A stretch of 64,000 bases of DNA from Ferruginibacter sp. (lineage in GTDB: Bacteria; Bacteroidota; Bacteroidia; Chitinophagales; Chitinophagaceae), in contig JABFRP010000003.1 of the NCBI GenBank assembly GCA_013141115.1, positions 62,001 to 126,000 of the forward strand, written 5' to 3'. The translations under genes and the position numbers were made by a program. Numbering within the stretch: position 1 is the first letter of the stretch; the number at the start of each line of letters is the position of its first letter. The notes under the pieces are model-generated. The model did not search any database and had not been told where the DNA came from. It saw only the letters and a program-made list of their open reading frames with translations. Below are positions 25,607 to 33,823 of the stretch, piece by piece.

Positions 25607-26293
25607 TTAAATTGCTGTAGCAATATTTATTTTTGCTTCATCTTTTAATTTGCTAAAAAGTTCGTCTTCAATTTTGTCAAAATCTTTTTTATCAAACGAT
25701 TTTACAAATACGCCTTTGTCTAATAGATGAATGCTGTCGCAAATGGTTAATAAGGGTTCAATAATATGTGATGAAACAAAAACTGTTTTATCTTTTTGCT
25801 TTAACGTTGTAATAATGATCTCAACAATTTTGTTGGTCTCAAGGTCAAGGCCATTAAAAGGTTCGTCTAAAACAAAAATCGGCTTGTTTTGTTTCAGCAC
25901 AGCTAATAGGGCAAGTTTTTTCTTCATACCTGTTGAATAGTTTTCAACTAACTCATCTAAGGGTAATTTAAAATAGTCTTGCAATATTGTTAAGCTGAAA
26001 TCAGGATTGGTTTGCTTAAATATTTTTAAATATTCCATGCCTGTAATTCTTGAGTAAAAGAAATTTACAGTTTCAAGATAGGCCGTATCTTTTATGCTAA
26101 GCGCTGTGTTATTTAGAGTAACATATCCGGTATCAGGTTTTAGTGTTTTAGCTAAGCTATTAAAAAATGTTGTTTTTCCTGCGCCATTTAGCCCAACAAT
26201 TCCGTGAACATTTTTTTTAGGAAAATTAATGTTTATGTTATTCAAAATTTGATTGTTACCAAATTTTACCGACAAGTTTTGTATGCTAATCAT
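25607..26293 (-). CDS. ABC transporter ATP-binding protein
   Basis: 228 residues. Walker A GLNGAGKT (residues 34-41), signature YSTGMKKKL (119-127), Walker B IFVLDE (139-144) with the D-loop FNGLD, and the switch His176 (VSSHIIEP) are all present, so the ATPase should work. The MKKKL variant of the signature is typical of exporters of the CcmA/YtrB/bacitracin-like type. It overlaps the permease gene by 8 bases, so the two form an operon and a likely two-subunit exporter. The substrate is unknown. Confidence 0.9.
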   Translation of the reverse strand: MISIQNLSVKFGNNQILNNININFPKKNVHGIVGLNGAGKTTFFNSLAKTLKPDTGYVTLNNTALSIKDTAYLETVNFFYSRITGMEYLKIFKQTNPDFSLTILQDYFKLPLDELVENYSTGMKKKLALLAVLKQNKPIFVLDEPFNGLDLETNKIVEIIITTLKQKDKTVFVSSHIIEPLLTICDSIHLLDKGVFVKSFDKKDFDKIEDELFSKLKDEAKINIATAI

Positions 26294-27221
26294 TCAGGTA
26301 TTGCGTTAAATTATGTGTTGCTTTATAAAAATATGTAAAAGACAGAATAGCCGGAACAGGTAATAAATAAGGTACAGCTGATGCTAATGCAACAATTGCC
26401 AATGGGATATTATTGCCTATTTGGTTTTTATTGGGCTTGTAATAACTGTATTTTAAACAAATTGCAAAGCACACTAATGAAATCTGCATAGGTATGAACA
26501 GTAAATTGATTAACAAAAAATCAGTATTGAAAATTGTGTTTAGTGTTATCAAAGGCGTATAAAGAATAAGTATATACATTATATTTATTCTGAGTTTGCC
26601 TGATAAATATTTTCCGGGTGATCTATTGTTCTCTCTTAAGACCTGTATCGATTCACATTCATTATGAAATGAGCTTATGGTAATGGTTAAAAGCCATAAT
26701 AGAAAAAGGGGTAAAATTCTTACCCAGCAAAATGCTGCAGCAACCAGGTATAAACTGATAAAAGAAAGGTAATTTCTTCTAAATCCGCTTATCCACTCAA
26801 AATTATTTGCAGGAATAATAGAAGATAGGTTTTTGAAAATAGCTTTATGTGCAAACTGAAATTTAAAGAGAGGTATACACAATAAGAGAATTAACAGAAC
26901 GGGATAACAATACCAGCTTTTTGTAATGATGCAGGATATTGAAAAAGGAAAAGTTAATACTACGTACTCCAAAAATATTTGAAAACGTGGATTGTTTAAA
27001 TGTTTATAAACAAAGCGTTTGTCAGTTCTGTAAAACTGAAGCCCAGTGCAAACCAGTGTTATGCCAATAACAATATAAATTGCATTTTGCCCTTGCTGAT
27101 ATTGTTTAAAAAATGCAAAAGCAATATAGCCAGCTAATCCGATGAATACGAGCAGGTATAAGCCAAGTCCATTAATTTCTCTTTGAAGTTGTTTCCACCT
27201 TATGAATAAAAGAAGTGTCAT
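26286..27221 (-). CDS. Membrane permease partner of the ABC ATPase
   Basis: 311 residues, strongly hydrophobic, with about eight membrane helices (for example YLLVFIGLAGYIAFAFF, YIVIGITLVCTGLQF, YVVLTFPFSISCIIT, LFLLWLLTITISSF, IPLAIVALASAVPYLLPVPAIL). It is the upstream gene and overlaps the ATPase start by 8 bases. No clear family name can be given; it looks like a Bacteroidota-specific ABC-2-type permease. Confidence 0.75.
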   Translation of the reverse strand: MTLLLFIRWKQLQREINGLGLYLLVFIGLAGYIAFAFFKQYQQGQNAIYIVIGITLVCTGLQFYRTDKRFVYKHLNNPRFQIFLEYVVLTFPFSISCIITKSWYCYPVLLILLLCIPLFKFQFAHKAIFKNLSSIIPANNFEWISGFRRNYLSFISLYLVAAAFCWVRILPLFLLWLLTITISSFHNECESIQVLRENNRSPGKYLSGKLRINIMYILILYTPLITLNTIFNTDFLLINLLFIPMQISLVCFAICLKYSYYKPNKNQIGNNIPLAIVALASAVPYLLPVPAILSFTYFYKATHNLTQYLND

Positions 27222-27344
27222 AATAGAAAATGCGTAGCATTACAGCCAACACATAAATATACACAACTCTAATACTTAATTTAATTCATCTTCAATAATT
27301 TGATAAGTAAATTGGCGTCTCCGCTTCCATAAAAGCTCCCCAAT

Positions 27345-27415
27345 GGTATACCGCACAAGAGTGCGATGCAACGATGCTTAATAGAATTGCAAATGCTGGT
27401 CCCAAAAAAATATTT
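27345..27415. repeat. Dispersed GTACAAGAGTGCG-type repeat
   Basis: The stretch CGCACAAGAGTGCGATGC, then ACGATGC, and further AATGCTGGTCCCAAAAAAA aligns with 44948-45035 and with the reverse complement of 61121-61180. The shared parts are a CACAAGAGTGCG/GTACAAGAGTGCG start and a GCTGG-x-x-C-AAAAAA end. Confidence 0.55.
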
Positions 27416-27435
27416 TGTTGCAACGCAACAACCCA

Positions 27436-28260
27436 TCACAAATGAAAAGTTCTTTTCATTGCTTTAAATAAACCATCATTGGTCCAGGTGCCGGGCACCA
27501 GCATACGGCGTACAGTGTAAAGAGGTTGTGTAGTATCGGGCTTTGTTGATAATTGAAAAGCCATTTTTATATTACGCTGCTGTAACTCTGGTATTGCAGG
27601 CGGTTTCCATAAACCAAAAGGATAGGCAAAATAAGTAACGGGTTTGCCGGTAATAGTTTCCAGTTTTTGTTTGGCTTCGGTAAGTTGCTTATCCCAATCG
27701 GCGGTGGTATATTCTGTAACTCGGTGATGATCCCAGGTATGGGCTGCAATGATATGTCCCTCATCGGCCAATTGTTTTATTTGCTCTTTGCTCATGTAGC
27801 GTGGCCGGCCAATGGAAATGTTCATAATAAAGAATACCCCTTTAAAATTATGTTTTGCCATTTCGGTTGCACCAATGGTATATTGTTCTTCATCGGTATC
27901 ATCAAAGGTTAGCATAAAGGCTTTTACAGGAAGGGGAGTGCCGGTGGTTAAATAGTTGTACAACTGGTCGGGTAGTATGGTTTGGTAACCACTATCGGCC
28001 AATGCCTGCAGTTGCGTGGCAAACAATGATGGCGGTACTACATAATCGCCGGGCTTGCTATTGTTGATATGATGATAACACAATACGGGCACTTGCTTTT
28101 TTGATAATATGGTAGTAGCATCTGCAACAGGTACAGCAGCCTTTTGTGCAGTATCCTTATTGGCAGTTAGGTTGCCTGTAATAGTTTGTTTTGCGCTATC
28201 TTTTTTTGCATTGCACGACAGGAGCAAAAGAATACAGAAAACCGAAAAGCAATTTTTCAT
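27436..28260 (-). CDS. Polysaccharide deacetylase lipoprotein
   Basis: 274 residues from the ATG at 28260 (MKNCFSVFCILLLLSCNAKK); the longer frame starting six codons earlier is less natural. After the lipobox a linker of about 40 residues precedes the NodB domain: VPVLCYHHI (62-64), FMLTFDD (Asp120, Asp121), GVFFIMNISIG, IAAHTWDHH (His174, His178) and YFAYPFGLW. It removes acetyl groups from N-acetylglucosamine polymers (peptidoglycan or exopolysaccharide) outside the inner membrane, and the metal ligands are intact. It lies 18 bases after the preceding lipoprotein gene on the same strand, so they are probably co-transcribed. Confidence 0.9.
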   Translation of the reverse strand: MKNCFSVFCILLLLSCNAKKDSAKQTITGNLTANKDTAQKAAVPVADATTILSKKQVPVLCYHHINNSKPGDYVVPPSLFATQLQALADSGYQTILPDQLYNYLTTGTPLPVKAFMLTFDDTDEEQYTIGATEMAKHNFKGVFFIMNISIGRPRYMSKEQIKQLADEGHIIAAHTWDHHRVTEYTTADWDKQLTEAKQKLETITGKPVTYFAYPFGLWKPPAIPELQQRNIKMAFQLSTKPDTTQPLYTVRRMLVPGTWTNDGLFKAMKRTFHL

Positions 28261-28278
28261 CACGGATATAAATAGCAA

Positions 28279-29328
28279 TTATTGAAACTGGATATAACTT
28301 GGCCTTGGAATTAATTTTAATAATTCTTCCGGGGTAAACATGCCATTAGGATCTTTACGGGTATCGTTTTTATAAAATAATTTAAAGCCGGTAAACATCA
28401 CCGGTTCTTTGCGGATGTAGCGCAGGTAAGTAGAGTTCTTTAAAATTTTATCGCCCCAGCCATCCATATCCATTACAATTTGTACTTCGGGTGTTTTCTT
28501 TATTTTGTCGTAGCCGGTTACCATGCCTTGTGTAAAGCGGTGCACCATTAAAATTTTAGGTGGCAGGTTATTTTTCCTTACCACTTCAGCTAAGTAATCA
28601 ACAGCATCATTAATATCATCGGCATTAAAAGAACCTATTTTAGTGCCGGGTGTTTCGCCATTCTTTAAAGAAAATTCGGGGTCGATGCCAAAATGTACAT
28701 TGGGTAATTTTAAATATTTTTCCATCAAAGGAATCTCTTCTTTTATCGTACTTCCGCCCACCTGTATATCTAAAAACACAATCGCATTAATCTCTTTTGC
28801 CCAATTCATTATAGTATCTATTTGGTGAAAGGGCATGCGCAAACGGTGTTTGCCATCTTTGCCCGGAAGGCTTTGTGCCGTCATGGCAATATAATGCAAT
28901 GCAGGAATTACTGGTGTTGATGGATCAGCTACTTTCCACTTGTCCATTTCGTATTGCAGCTTTTTAAACATGGAATCTTTGGGTATTTCACCTAGTATGC
29001 CCATTCTTGTTGAATAGAGGTTGCCATAAAAAGCCACTATCCTGTTGTAGGGTAAAATAGCACCGGGCAATGGATAGGCAAATTTTTGCGGCCACAATCC
29101 GCTGGTATCGCCATTAGCCAGTTCTTTTAATTTTTGATTGTATAAAACAGTGTCTATAGAAGTTGTTTGTATTGCAGCAATTGTTGTAGCTGTTTTAGCG
29201 GTTGTGCTATCTTTTAACTGAGTAGTATCTGTCGCAACATTTTTTTCTGCTGCCGTATTATTACAGCTTAAAAAACCTATTGCCATCGTAATAAAGGCAA
29301 GGGTATTAACGAATTGATTTTTCTTCAT
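28279..29328 (-). CDS. Conserved lipoprotein, possible TIM-barrel hydrolase
   Basis: 349 residues with lipobox ITMAIGFLSC followed by NNTAAEKN. The body looks like a TIM-barrel: LPYNRIVAFYGNLYSTRMGILGEIP, PVIPALHYIAMTAQSLPG, INAIVFLDIQVGG, VHFGIDPEFSLKN, PKILMVHRFTQGMV, VQIVMDMDGWGD. Asp and Glu residues at the ends of strands (DIQVG, IDPEFS) suggest a glycoside-hydrolase-like or deacetylase-related enzyme. I do not recognise the exact family. Its gene immediately precedes that of a polysaccharide deacetylase, which suggests a joint role on a cell-wall or capsular glycan. Confidence 0.7.
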   Translation of the reverse strand: MKKNQFVNTLAFITMAIGFLSCNNTAAEKNVATDTTQLKDSTTAKTATTIAAIQTTSIDTVLYNQKLKELANGDTSGLWPQKFAYPLPGAILPYNRIVAFYGNLYSTRMGILGEIPKDSMFKKLQYEMDKWKVADPSTPVIPALHYIAMTAQSLPGKDGKHRLRMPFHQIDTIMNWAKEINAIVFLDIQVGGSTIKEEIPLMEKYLKLPNVHFGIDPEFSLKNGETPGTKIGSFNADDINDAVDYLAEVVRKNNLPPKILMVHRFTQGMVTGYDKIKKTPEVQIVMDMDGWGDKILKNSTYLRYIRKEPVMFTGFKLFYKNDTRKDPNGMFTPEELLKLIPRPSYIQFQ

Positions 29329-29517
29329 TGTAAAGGATAAAGTATGTGTAATAATAAACGTAAAAAATGTTATTTATTGTTAAAGGTACAGTAATGTGGA
29401 TTACTATTGGGGTTTGTATTTTGCTGAAATGCCTGCATTAATGTATACCCAAAATAATCCGGATAAATAGTGGCAACAATAGTGCCATGTATATAGTGGT
29501 AGAGATTAGGCGAATAG

Positions 29518-29964
29518 TTATTTACTGTATACATTTTTATTATGCAGTTCCATCCATTTTTCCGGCGCTGCAATTGGGGTAAAGCCAAATTGCCGGTACA
29601 AGCCATGGGCATCGCCGGTTAGTAATATCCATCGTCTCAGGCCCTGCAGATCGGGATGCTGTTGTATGGTTTGCATCAGCCATTTAGAAAGCCCCCGCCC
29701 ACGAAACTCCGGCAGCACATACACATCACCTAGGTACGCAATGGTAGCAAAATCGGAGATGATACGGGCATAGCCAATTTGTTTTTCATTTAAGTACAAG
29801 CCAAAGTTGAGTGATTTTTCTGCAGCAGTAACTACTTTATTAAATGGAATACCTTTGCTCCAGTAAGCTTCTTTGCTAAGAAATTGATGTATTGCTTGCA
29901 TATCAAGTTTTGATTGGCTGGTGCTGATACAAAAATCATTTTTATATAAAGTAAGATCAGGCAT
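29518..29964 (-). CDS. GNAT family N-acetyltransferase
   Basis: 148 residues. The GNAT core is visible: ISTSQSKLDMQAIHQFLSKEAYWSKGIP, LYLNEKQIGYARIISDFATIAYLGDVYVLPEFRGRGLSKWLMQTI (acetyl-CoA-binding R-G-R-G-L), then LLTGDAHGLYRQFGF. It resembles the small group of acetyltransferases that act on amino-group-bearing small molecules. It is the last gene of a five-gene minus-strand cluster, 10 bases after the next gene. Confidence 0.85.
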   Translation of the reverse strand: MPDLTLYKNDFCISTSQSKLDMQAIHQFLSKEAYWSKGIPFNKVVTAAEKSLNFGLYLNEKQIGYARIISDFATIAYLGDVYVLPEFRGRGLSKWLMQTIQQHPDLQGLRRWILLTGDAHGLYRQFGFTPIAAPEKWMELHNKNVYSK

Positions 29965-29974
29965 TATTTATTTT

Positions 29975-30496
29975 TTATTTATTGATTTGATTTATTGCTA
30001 TCTCAAATAAACTTACGCTGGCATTATGATAGTGCGTAGGTAAGCCTGCTGTACTTTGTAATTTAAATAATCCTAAAAAATTAAATCCGCAATGCTGGTA
30101 ATGTTTTATCAATCCTTTATTATCTCCTACGGTATCTAAACGGATATATTTTTTGTTGTTTGCTATGGCATATTCTTTTGCCCATTCCACAATTTGCAGC
30201 ACTAAATTTTTACCCCTGCAATCGGGGTTGGTGGCAATGCGGTGAATGTAAACAGCAGGGTCATCATTTCGTTCTTCCCAAATTAAGGGATCGGTAAATG
30301 TGGTAGCCCATACGCAGGCTACTTTGTTATTGTCTATCATTTTCCATTGGTGGTTGGCTGCAATTTCTTTTTCTACTATGCTTCTTTCAAACTGCGGCCA
30401 GCAAACGGTGCTGCGGCCCTGCATATAATCGGTAGCAATTTTATATAACCGGAATATTTCGTCAATGTCATCAATTGTACTATTGGTAATTGTCAT
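29975..30496 (-). CDS. GNAT family N-acetyltransferase
   Basis: 173 residues. MTITNSTIDDIDEIFRLYKIA opens the fold; VYIHRIATNPDCRGKNLVLQIVEWAKEYAIANNKKYIRLDTVGDNKGLIKHYQHCGFNFLG gives the acetyl-CoA site (C-R-G-K-N-L) and the C-terminal helix-strand. It follows the DJ-1-like gene by 23 bases and precedes the other GNAT by 10 bases, in the same probable operon. Substrate unknown. Confidence 0.85.
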   Translation of the reverse strand: MTITNSTIDDIDEIFRLYKIATDYMQGRSTVCWPQFERSIVEKEIAANHQWKMIDNNKVACVWATTFTDPLIWEERNDDPAVYIHRIATNPDCRGKNLVLQIVEWAKEYAIANNKKYIRLDTVGDNKGLIKHYQHCGFNFLGLFKLQSTAGLPTHYHNASVSLFEIAINQINK

Positions 30497-30519
30497 GTAC
30501 TGTTTTTAAGTAAAGTATT

Positions 30520-31099
30520 TTAATAAATGCAAACCTGTCCTTGTCCTACAGGTAATACAGATGCAATCACAGACTGTTTTGTTTTTTCATCATACAATTT
30601 TTCAACCGCCCAGCCAATAAGATCAACTGCTGCTAAGCAACCTGCAGCAGTAGCAATATTGCCATGTGCTACCAGGTGATGGTCTTCTATTACATCAATG
30701 CCGAATGCCCTCAGCTCGTTAAACACAGTAGGATAGGTTGTGGCAGATAAACCATCCAAATGGCCTAATGCTGCAAGCAATAAAGCGCCAGAGCACATAG
30801 AGCAAATGATTTGCTTTTGCGGATCAAGATCAAAGCGCTTCAAATAATTTTTGTCTTTATAAATAGCTCTTGTGCCCGAGCCGCTTGCAAAAAATACCAG
30901 GTCGGCATCTTTACATTCCTCTATTTGTCCCTGCACGGCTAATTCAATACCACAACTGGATCTATGCGTTGCTGCTGTGCCAACAAGTTTTACCTGAAAA
31001 TCTTTATGTATTAAACGTACCCGATTTAAGTAAATCCCAGGGCATAAATACATCAATGTCGGTAAAATCGTCGAAGGTTACTATGACGGCTTTTTTCAT
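30520..31099 (-). pseudogene. DJ-1/PfpI family protein, interrupted by a +1 frameshift
   Basis: From the ATG at 31099 the reading is MKKAVIVTFDDFTDIDVFMP followed by WDLL; it then leaves frame. The remaining 160 or so residues (NRVRLIHKDFQVKLVGTAATH..., IICSMCSGALLLAALGHLDGL, ATTYPTVF, HGNIATAAGCLAAVDLIGWAVEKLYD) are in the next frame, which has its own ATG at 31056. One extra A in the AAA at 31025-31027 explains the shift. The Cys of ICSMCSGALLLA is the nucleophile-elbow Cys of DJ-1/PfpI amidase-like proteins. Either the gene is broken in this strain or this is a sequencing or assembly error. It lies in the five-gene cluster. Confidence 0.8.
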
Positions 31100-31136
31100 A
31101 ATTTTATTTTTAAATAGTATAGTATGATAACAGTGG

Positions 31137-31742
31137 TTATTCTTTGCTCATAAAACCGGCAATTAATTTTTCGTTGCTGTCGTTGCTTTTTGATAATTGC
31201 TCAATGATCTTTTGTTTTTCTGTTGCTGTTCTGTTCTGGCTTAGTTTTTTCTTTGTCTGCAGATCGGTAACCACTATTTCAAATGCTACAATACCATTGA
31301 TCATTTTTAATTTATAGTCTTCGGCAAAATTATTCCATTGCTGCAGGTATGCACTTTCGTAATTGTTGATAGTGGCTTCAAGCACTCTCATTACCTCAAC
31401 TGTATTGGTAATTAGTTTGCCTTGCCCGTATGCATGAACGGAAATGTAATTCCAGGTAGGCACGTTCAATGCAGTATCATAATTTTTAGGCGATATATAA
31501 GCATGCGGTTCGCTAAAGATTACCAAAATTTTGTTATGCTCAATATCTTTCCACTGATCATTAGCTTTTGCAAAATGTGCTGTAAGGATAATTTTATCTT
31601 CTTTAATGGTTACGATAAAAGGCAGGTGTGTTGCAACAGGTAAACTATCTTTTGCAGTAATAATGGTAGCAAAACTAAATTGCTGCATAAAGGCAATCGT
31701 CTCTTCTTTGTTGCTGGTCGCATTTATTTTTGGAATATACAT
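31137..31742 (-). CDS. PaiB-like FMN-binding protein
   Basis: 201 residues. MYIPKINATSNKEETIAFMQQFSFATIITAKDSLPVATHLPFIV starts the split-barrel flavin fold, followed by LTAHFAKANDQWKDIEHNKILVIFSEPHAYISPKNY, VPTWNYISVHAYGQGKLI and GIVAFEIVVTDLQTKKKLSQNR. This equals the FMN-binding negative transcriptional regulator (PaiB) family; regulator activity is claimed for the Bacillus member. It is in an operon with the DJ-1-like gene (37 bases) and the cupin gene (12 bases). Confidence 0.88.
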   Translation of the reverse strand: MYIPKINATSNKEETIAFMQQFSFATIITAKDSLPVATHLPFIVTIKEDKIILTAHFAKANDQWKDIEHNKILVIFSEPHAYISPKNYDTALNVPTWNYISVHAYGQGKLITNTVEVMRVLEATINNYESAYLQQWNNFAEDYKLKMINGIVAFEIVVTDLQTKKKLSQNRTATEKQKIIEQLSKSNDSNEKLIAGFMSKE

Positions 31743-31754
31743 GAGTGCTGTTGT

Positions 31755-32111
31755 TTATTTTTTTAATTTTAAAAAATCGCCATCAATGATCAAAAGTCGT
31801 ACACCGTTTTTTGTAACCGAACGATGAGTACTCAGCTCATCGGAGACTATATAGGACATATTTTTAGTTAGCGTAAACGCTCCACCTGTTTTAAGTTCGC
31901 TCAGCAATTCTCCTTCCAGGCAATGCACAATATGGCCTTTGGTACACCAATGGTCGGCCAGGTAACCAGCTGTATATTCCACTATTCTTATGCGTAAGCC
32001 CGGTAGTTGCAGTGTTTGCCAAAATGCGGTACCTGTTTCCCCGGGATGTATTGTTTTTTCAATAAGCGACCAGTCAATTGTTTGAAAAGGAATATTTAAC
32101 GAAGCTTCCAT
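31755..32111 (-). CDS. DHCW-motif cupin fold protein
   Basis: 118 residues, no signal peptide. LPGLRIRIVEYTAGYLADHWCTKGHIVHCLEGELLSELKTGGAFTLTKNMSYIVSD matches the small cupin family with the DHWCxKGH motif (metal or substrate site at D-H and the second H). It is the first gene of the minus-strand cluster and lies 89 bases from the start of the divergent MocR gene. Substrate unknown. Confidence 0.85.
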   Translation of the reverse strand: MEASLNIPFQTIDWSLIEKTIHPGETGTAFWQTLQLPGLRIRIVEYTAGYLADHWCTKGHIVHCLEGELLSELKTGGAFTLTKNMSYIVSDELSTHRSVTKNGVRLLIIDGDFLKLKK

Positions 32112-32148
32112 TTGGTGTCTTTTTATTTATACAAAATTGAGCAAAATA

Positions 32149-32183
32149 TTTGTTTCAGTACAGATACAATTTTAGTAATTTTG
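32149..32183 (+). promoter_or_regulatory. Putative promoter of the MocR-type regulator
   Basis: TTTG at 32149-32152 and TAATTTTG at 32176-32183 are the Bacteroidota -33 and -7 elements with a 23-base gap, 17 bases before the ATG at 32201. The region also contains two similar ATACA-x-TTTT stretches (32164-32172, 32188-32196), possible regulator sites. Confidence 0.4.
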
Positions 32184-32200
32184 ACCAATACAGTTTTGTT

Positions 32201-33637
32201 ATGACAAAAAAAGTAAACAGCAAGGAGTTGCTCTATTTAAAAATAGCTAACAGCCTGGAGCTGCAAATAAATAACGATGTGTTGAAAGTGGGAGATAAAC
32301 TACCCTCGATAAGAATGATCTGCCGGCAGCATGGCGTAAGCATGAGTACGGCGCAGTTTGCATATTACGAACTGGAGTCAAAATCACTGATAGAACCGAG
32401 GCCGCAATCGGGCTACTATGTAAGCAATTCTTTTCGTAAAAAACTGGCCATGCCCGAAGTAAGCAGGCCTGTAGCTAAAGCACCGGTAAAAGCAGTGAGA
32501 GACATTTTTGAAAGTAATATTAATAATGCTCTTGAAAAAAATGTAGTGGCTTTCTCCCGTGGCGTTCCAGCTGTATCGCTATTGCCTGTAGCAAAATTAA
32601 ATAAAGGCATGTTACAGGCAGTAAGATCGCTGCCGGGTGGTGGTACATCATACGAACCTTTGCTGGGTAATGAAAAATTAAGAATACAAGTTGCCAAGTG
32701 GTCTTTTAGCTGGAAGGGCAATTTAGCGGAAAAAGATATTGTAACCACAGCGGGATGCATATCAGCAATATCGTATTGCCTGATGGCATTAACCAAACCC
32801 GGTGATACTATTGCAGTGGAAAGCCCCTGCTTTTACGGCATATTGCATTTGGCACAAAGCCTGGGGTTAAAAGTGTTGGAGTTGCCCACCGATCCACAAA
32901 CGGGAGTGGATATGGAATCCCTTAAAAAAATTGTACAAAAAACAAAATTGGCAGCCTGTTTACTGGTAAGCAATTTTAATAATCCTTTTGGTAGCCTGAT
33001 GCCTGATGAAAATAAAAAGGTGGCAGTGCAACTGATGGAAAAATATAATGTGCCTTTAATTGAAGATGATATTTACGGTGATATTTATTTTGGCGATAGA
33101 AGGCCCACCTGCTGTAAATCTTATGATGAAAGTGGTATTGTATTATTGTGCAGTTCTGTTTCTAAAACATTAGCGCCGGCGTACAGGGTTGGTTGGGTAG
33201 CACCAGGGAAATTTATTGAACAAGTAAGTAAAATAAAATTGTATCATTCTCTTTGCAGCACGGCAGTAACGCATGAAGTGATCGGTAATTTTTTAGAGAA
33301 TGGCAGGTACGAGGCGCACTTACGAAAATTACGAAGAACATTGCACACCAATTACCTGCAGTATGTAAGGGTGATCGGCGAATCTTTTCCGGAAGGGACA
33401 AAGATCAGCCGGCCACAGGGCGGTTTATCTTTGTGGGTGGAATTGCCAAAACAAATTGATATTGTTGACCTATACAATACTGCGGTAAGCAGAAAAATTA
33501 CTTTTTCGCCGGGTAGTATGTTTACGTTTCAAAAACAATTCAGTAATTGTATGCGATTAAGCTATGGTTTGGAGTGGAATGAAAAAACAGAGAATGGTTT
33601 GAAAACATTGGGGAAATTAGCAAAAGGAAATTTATAA
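32201..33637 (+). CDS. MocR/PdxR-type GntR-aminotransferase regulator
   Basis: 478 residues from the ATG at 32201 (MTKKVNSKELLYLKIANSLE). The N-terminal winged-helix (about residues 10-75) shows the GntR pattern LPSIRMICRQHGVSMSTAQFAYYELESKSLIEPRPQSGYYV. The rest is a fold-type I aminotransferase: SYEPLLGNEKLRIQVAKW, VSNFNNPFGSLM, LIEDDIYGDIYFG and SSVSKTLAPAYRVGW, whose Lys322 can bind PLP. It is a PLP-sensing transcription factor. The divergent cluster of cupin, PaiB-like, DJ-1-like and GNAT genes is its likely target. It has no pdxST neighbour. Confidence 0.92.
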   Translation: MTKKVNSKELLYLKIANSLELQINNDVLKVGDKLPSIRMICRQHGVSMSTAQFAYYELESKSLIEPRPQSGYYVSNSFRKKLAMPEVSRPVAKAPVKAVRDIFESNINNALEKNVVAFSRGVPAVSLLPVAKLNKGMLQAVRSLPGGGTSYEPLLGNEKLRIQVAKWSFSWKGNLAEKDIVTTAGCISAISYCLMALTKPGDTIAVESPCFYGILHLAQSLGLKVLELPTDPQTGVDMESLKKIVQKTKLAACLLVSNFNNPFGSLMPDENKKVAVQLMEKYNVPLIEDDIYGDIYFGDRRPTCCKSYDESGIVLLCSSVSKTLAPAYRVGWVAPGKFIEQVSKIKLYHSLCSTAVTHEVIGNFLENGRYEAHLRKLRRTLHTNYLQYVRVIGESFPEGTKISRPQGGLSLWVELPKQIDIVDLYNTAVSRKITFSPGSMFTFQKQFSNCMRLSYGLEWNEKTENGLKTLGKLAKGNL

Positions 33638-33823
33638 TTTAGTATTTAAGCAAAAGAAATTTATCAGCACATTGCTTAATGTTTTTTATTATAACTTCAC
33701 TGTTCAGGTAAAGAAAGATTGAAGGTTAATGGTTGATAAAATTAAAAGTTTCAAATTAAGAAAAGCTATAAAAATTCAAAACGCCAGTCACTATTCACTA
33801 CTCACTACTCACCAGCCATCAAC

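Noticed and set aside
29370..29612. 80-residue minus-strand frame after the GNAT gene
   Set aside because: Overlaps the end of the GNAT gene in another frame; its tail looks a little protein-like but there is no start or family, so it is not annotated.
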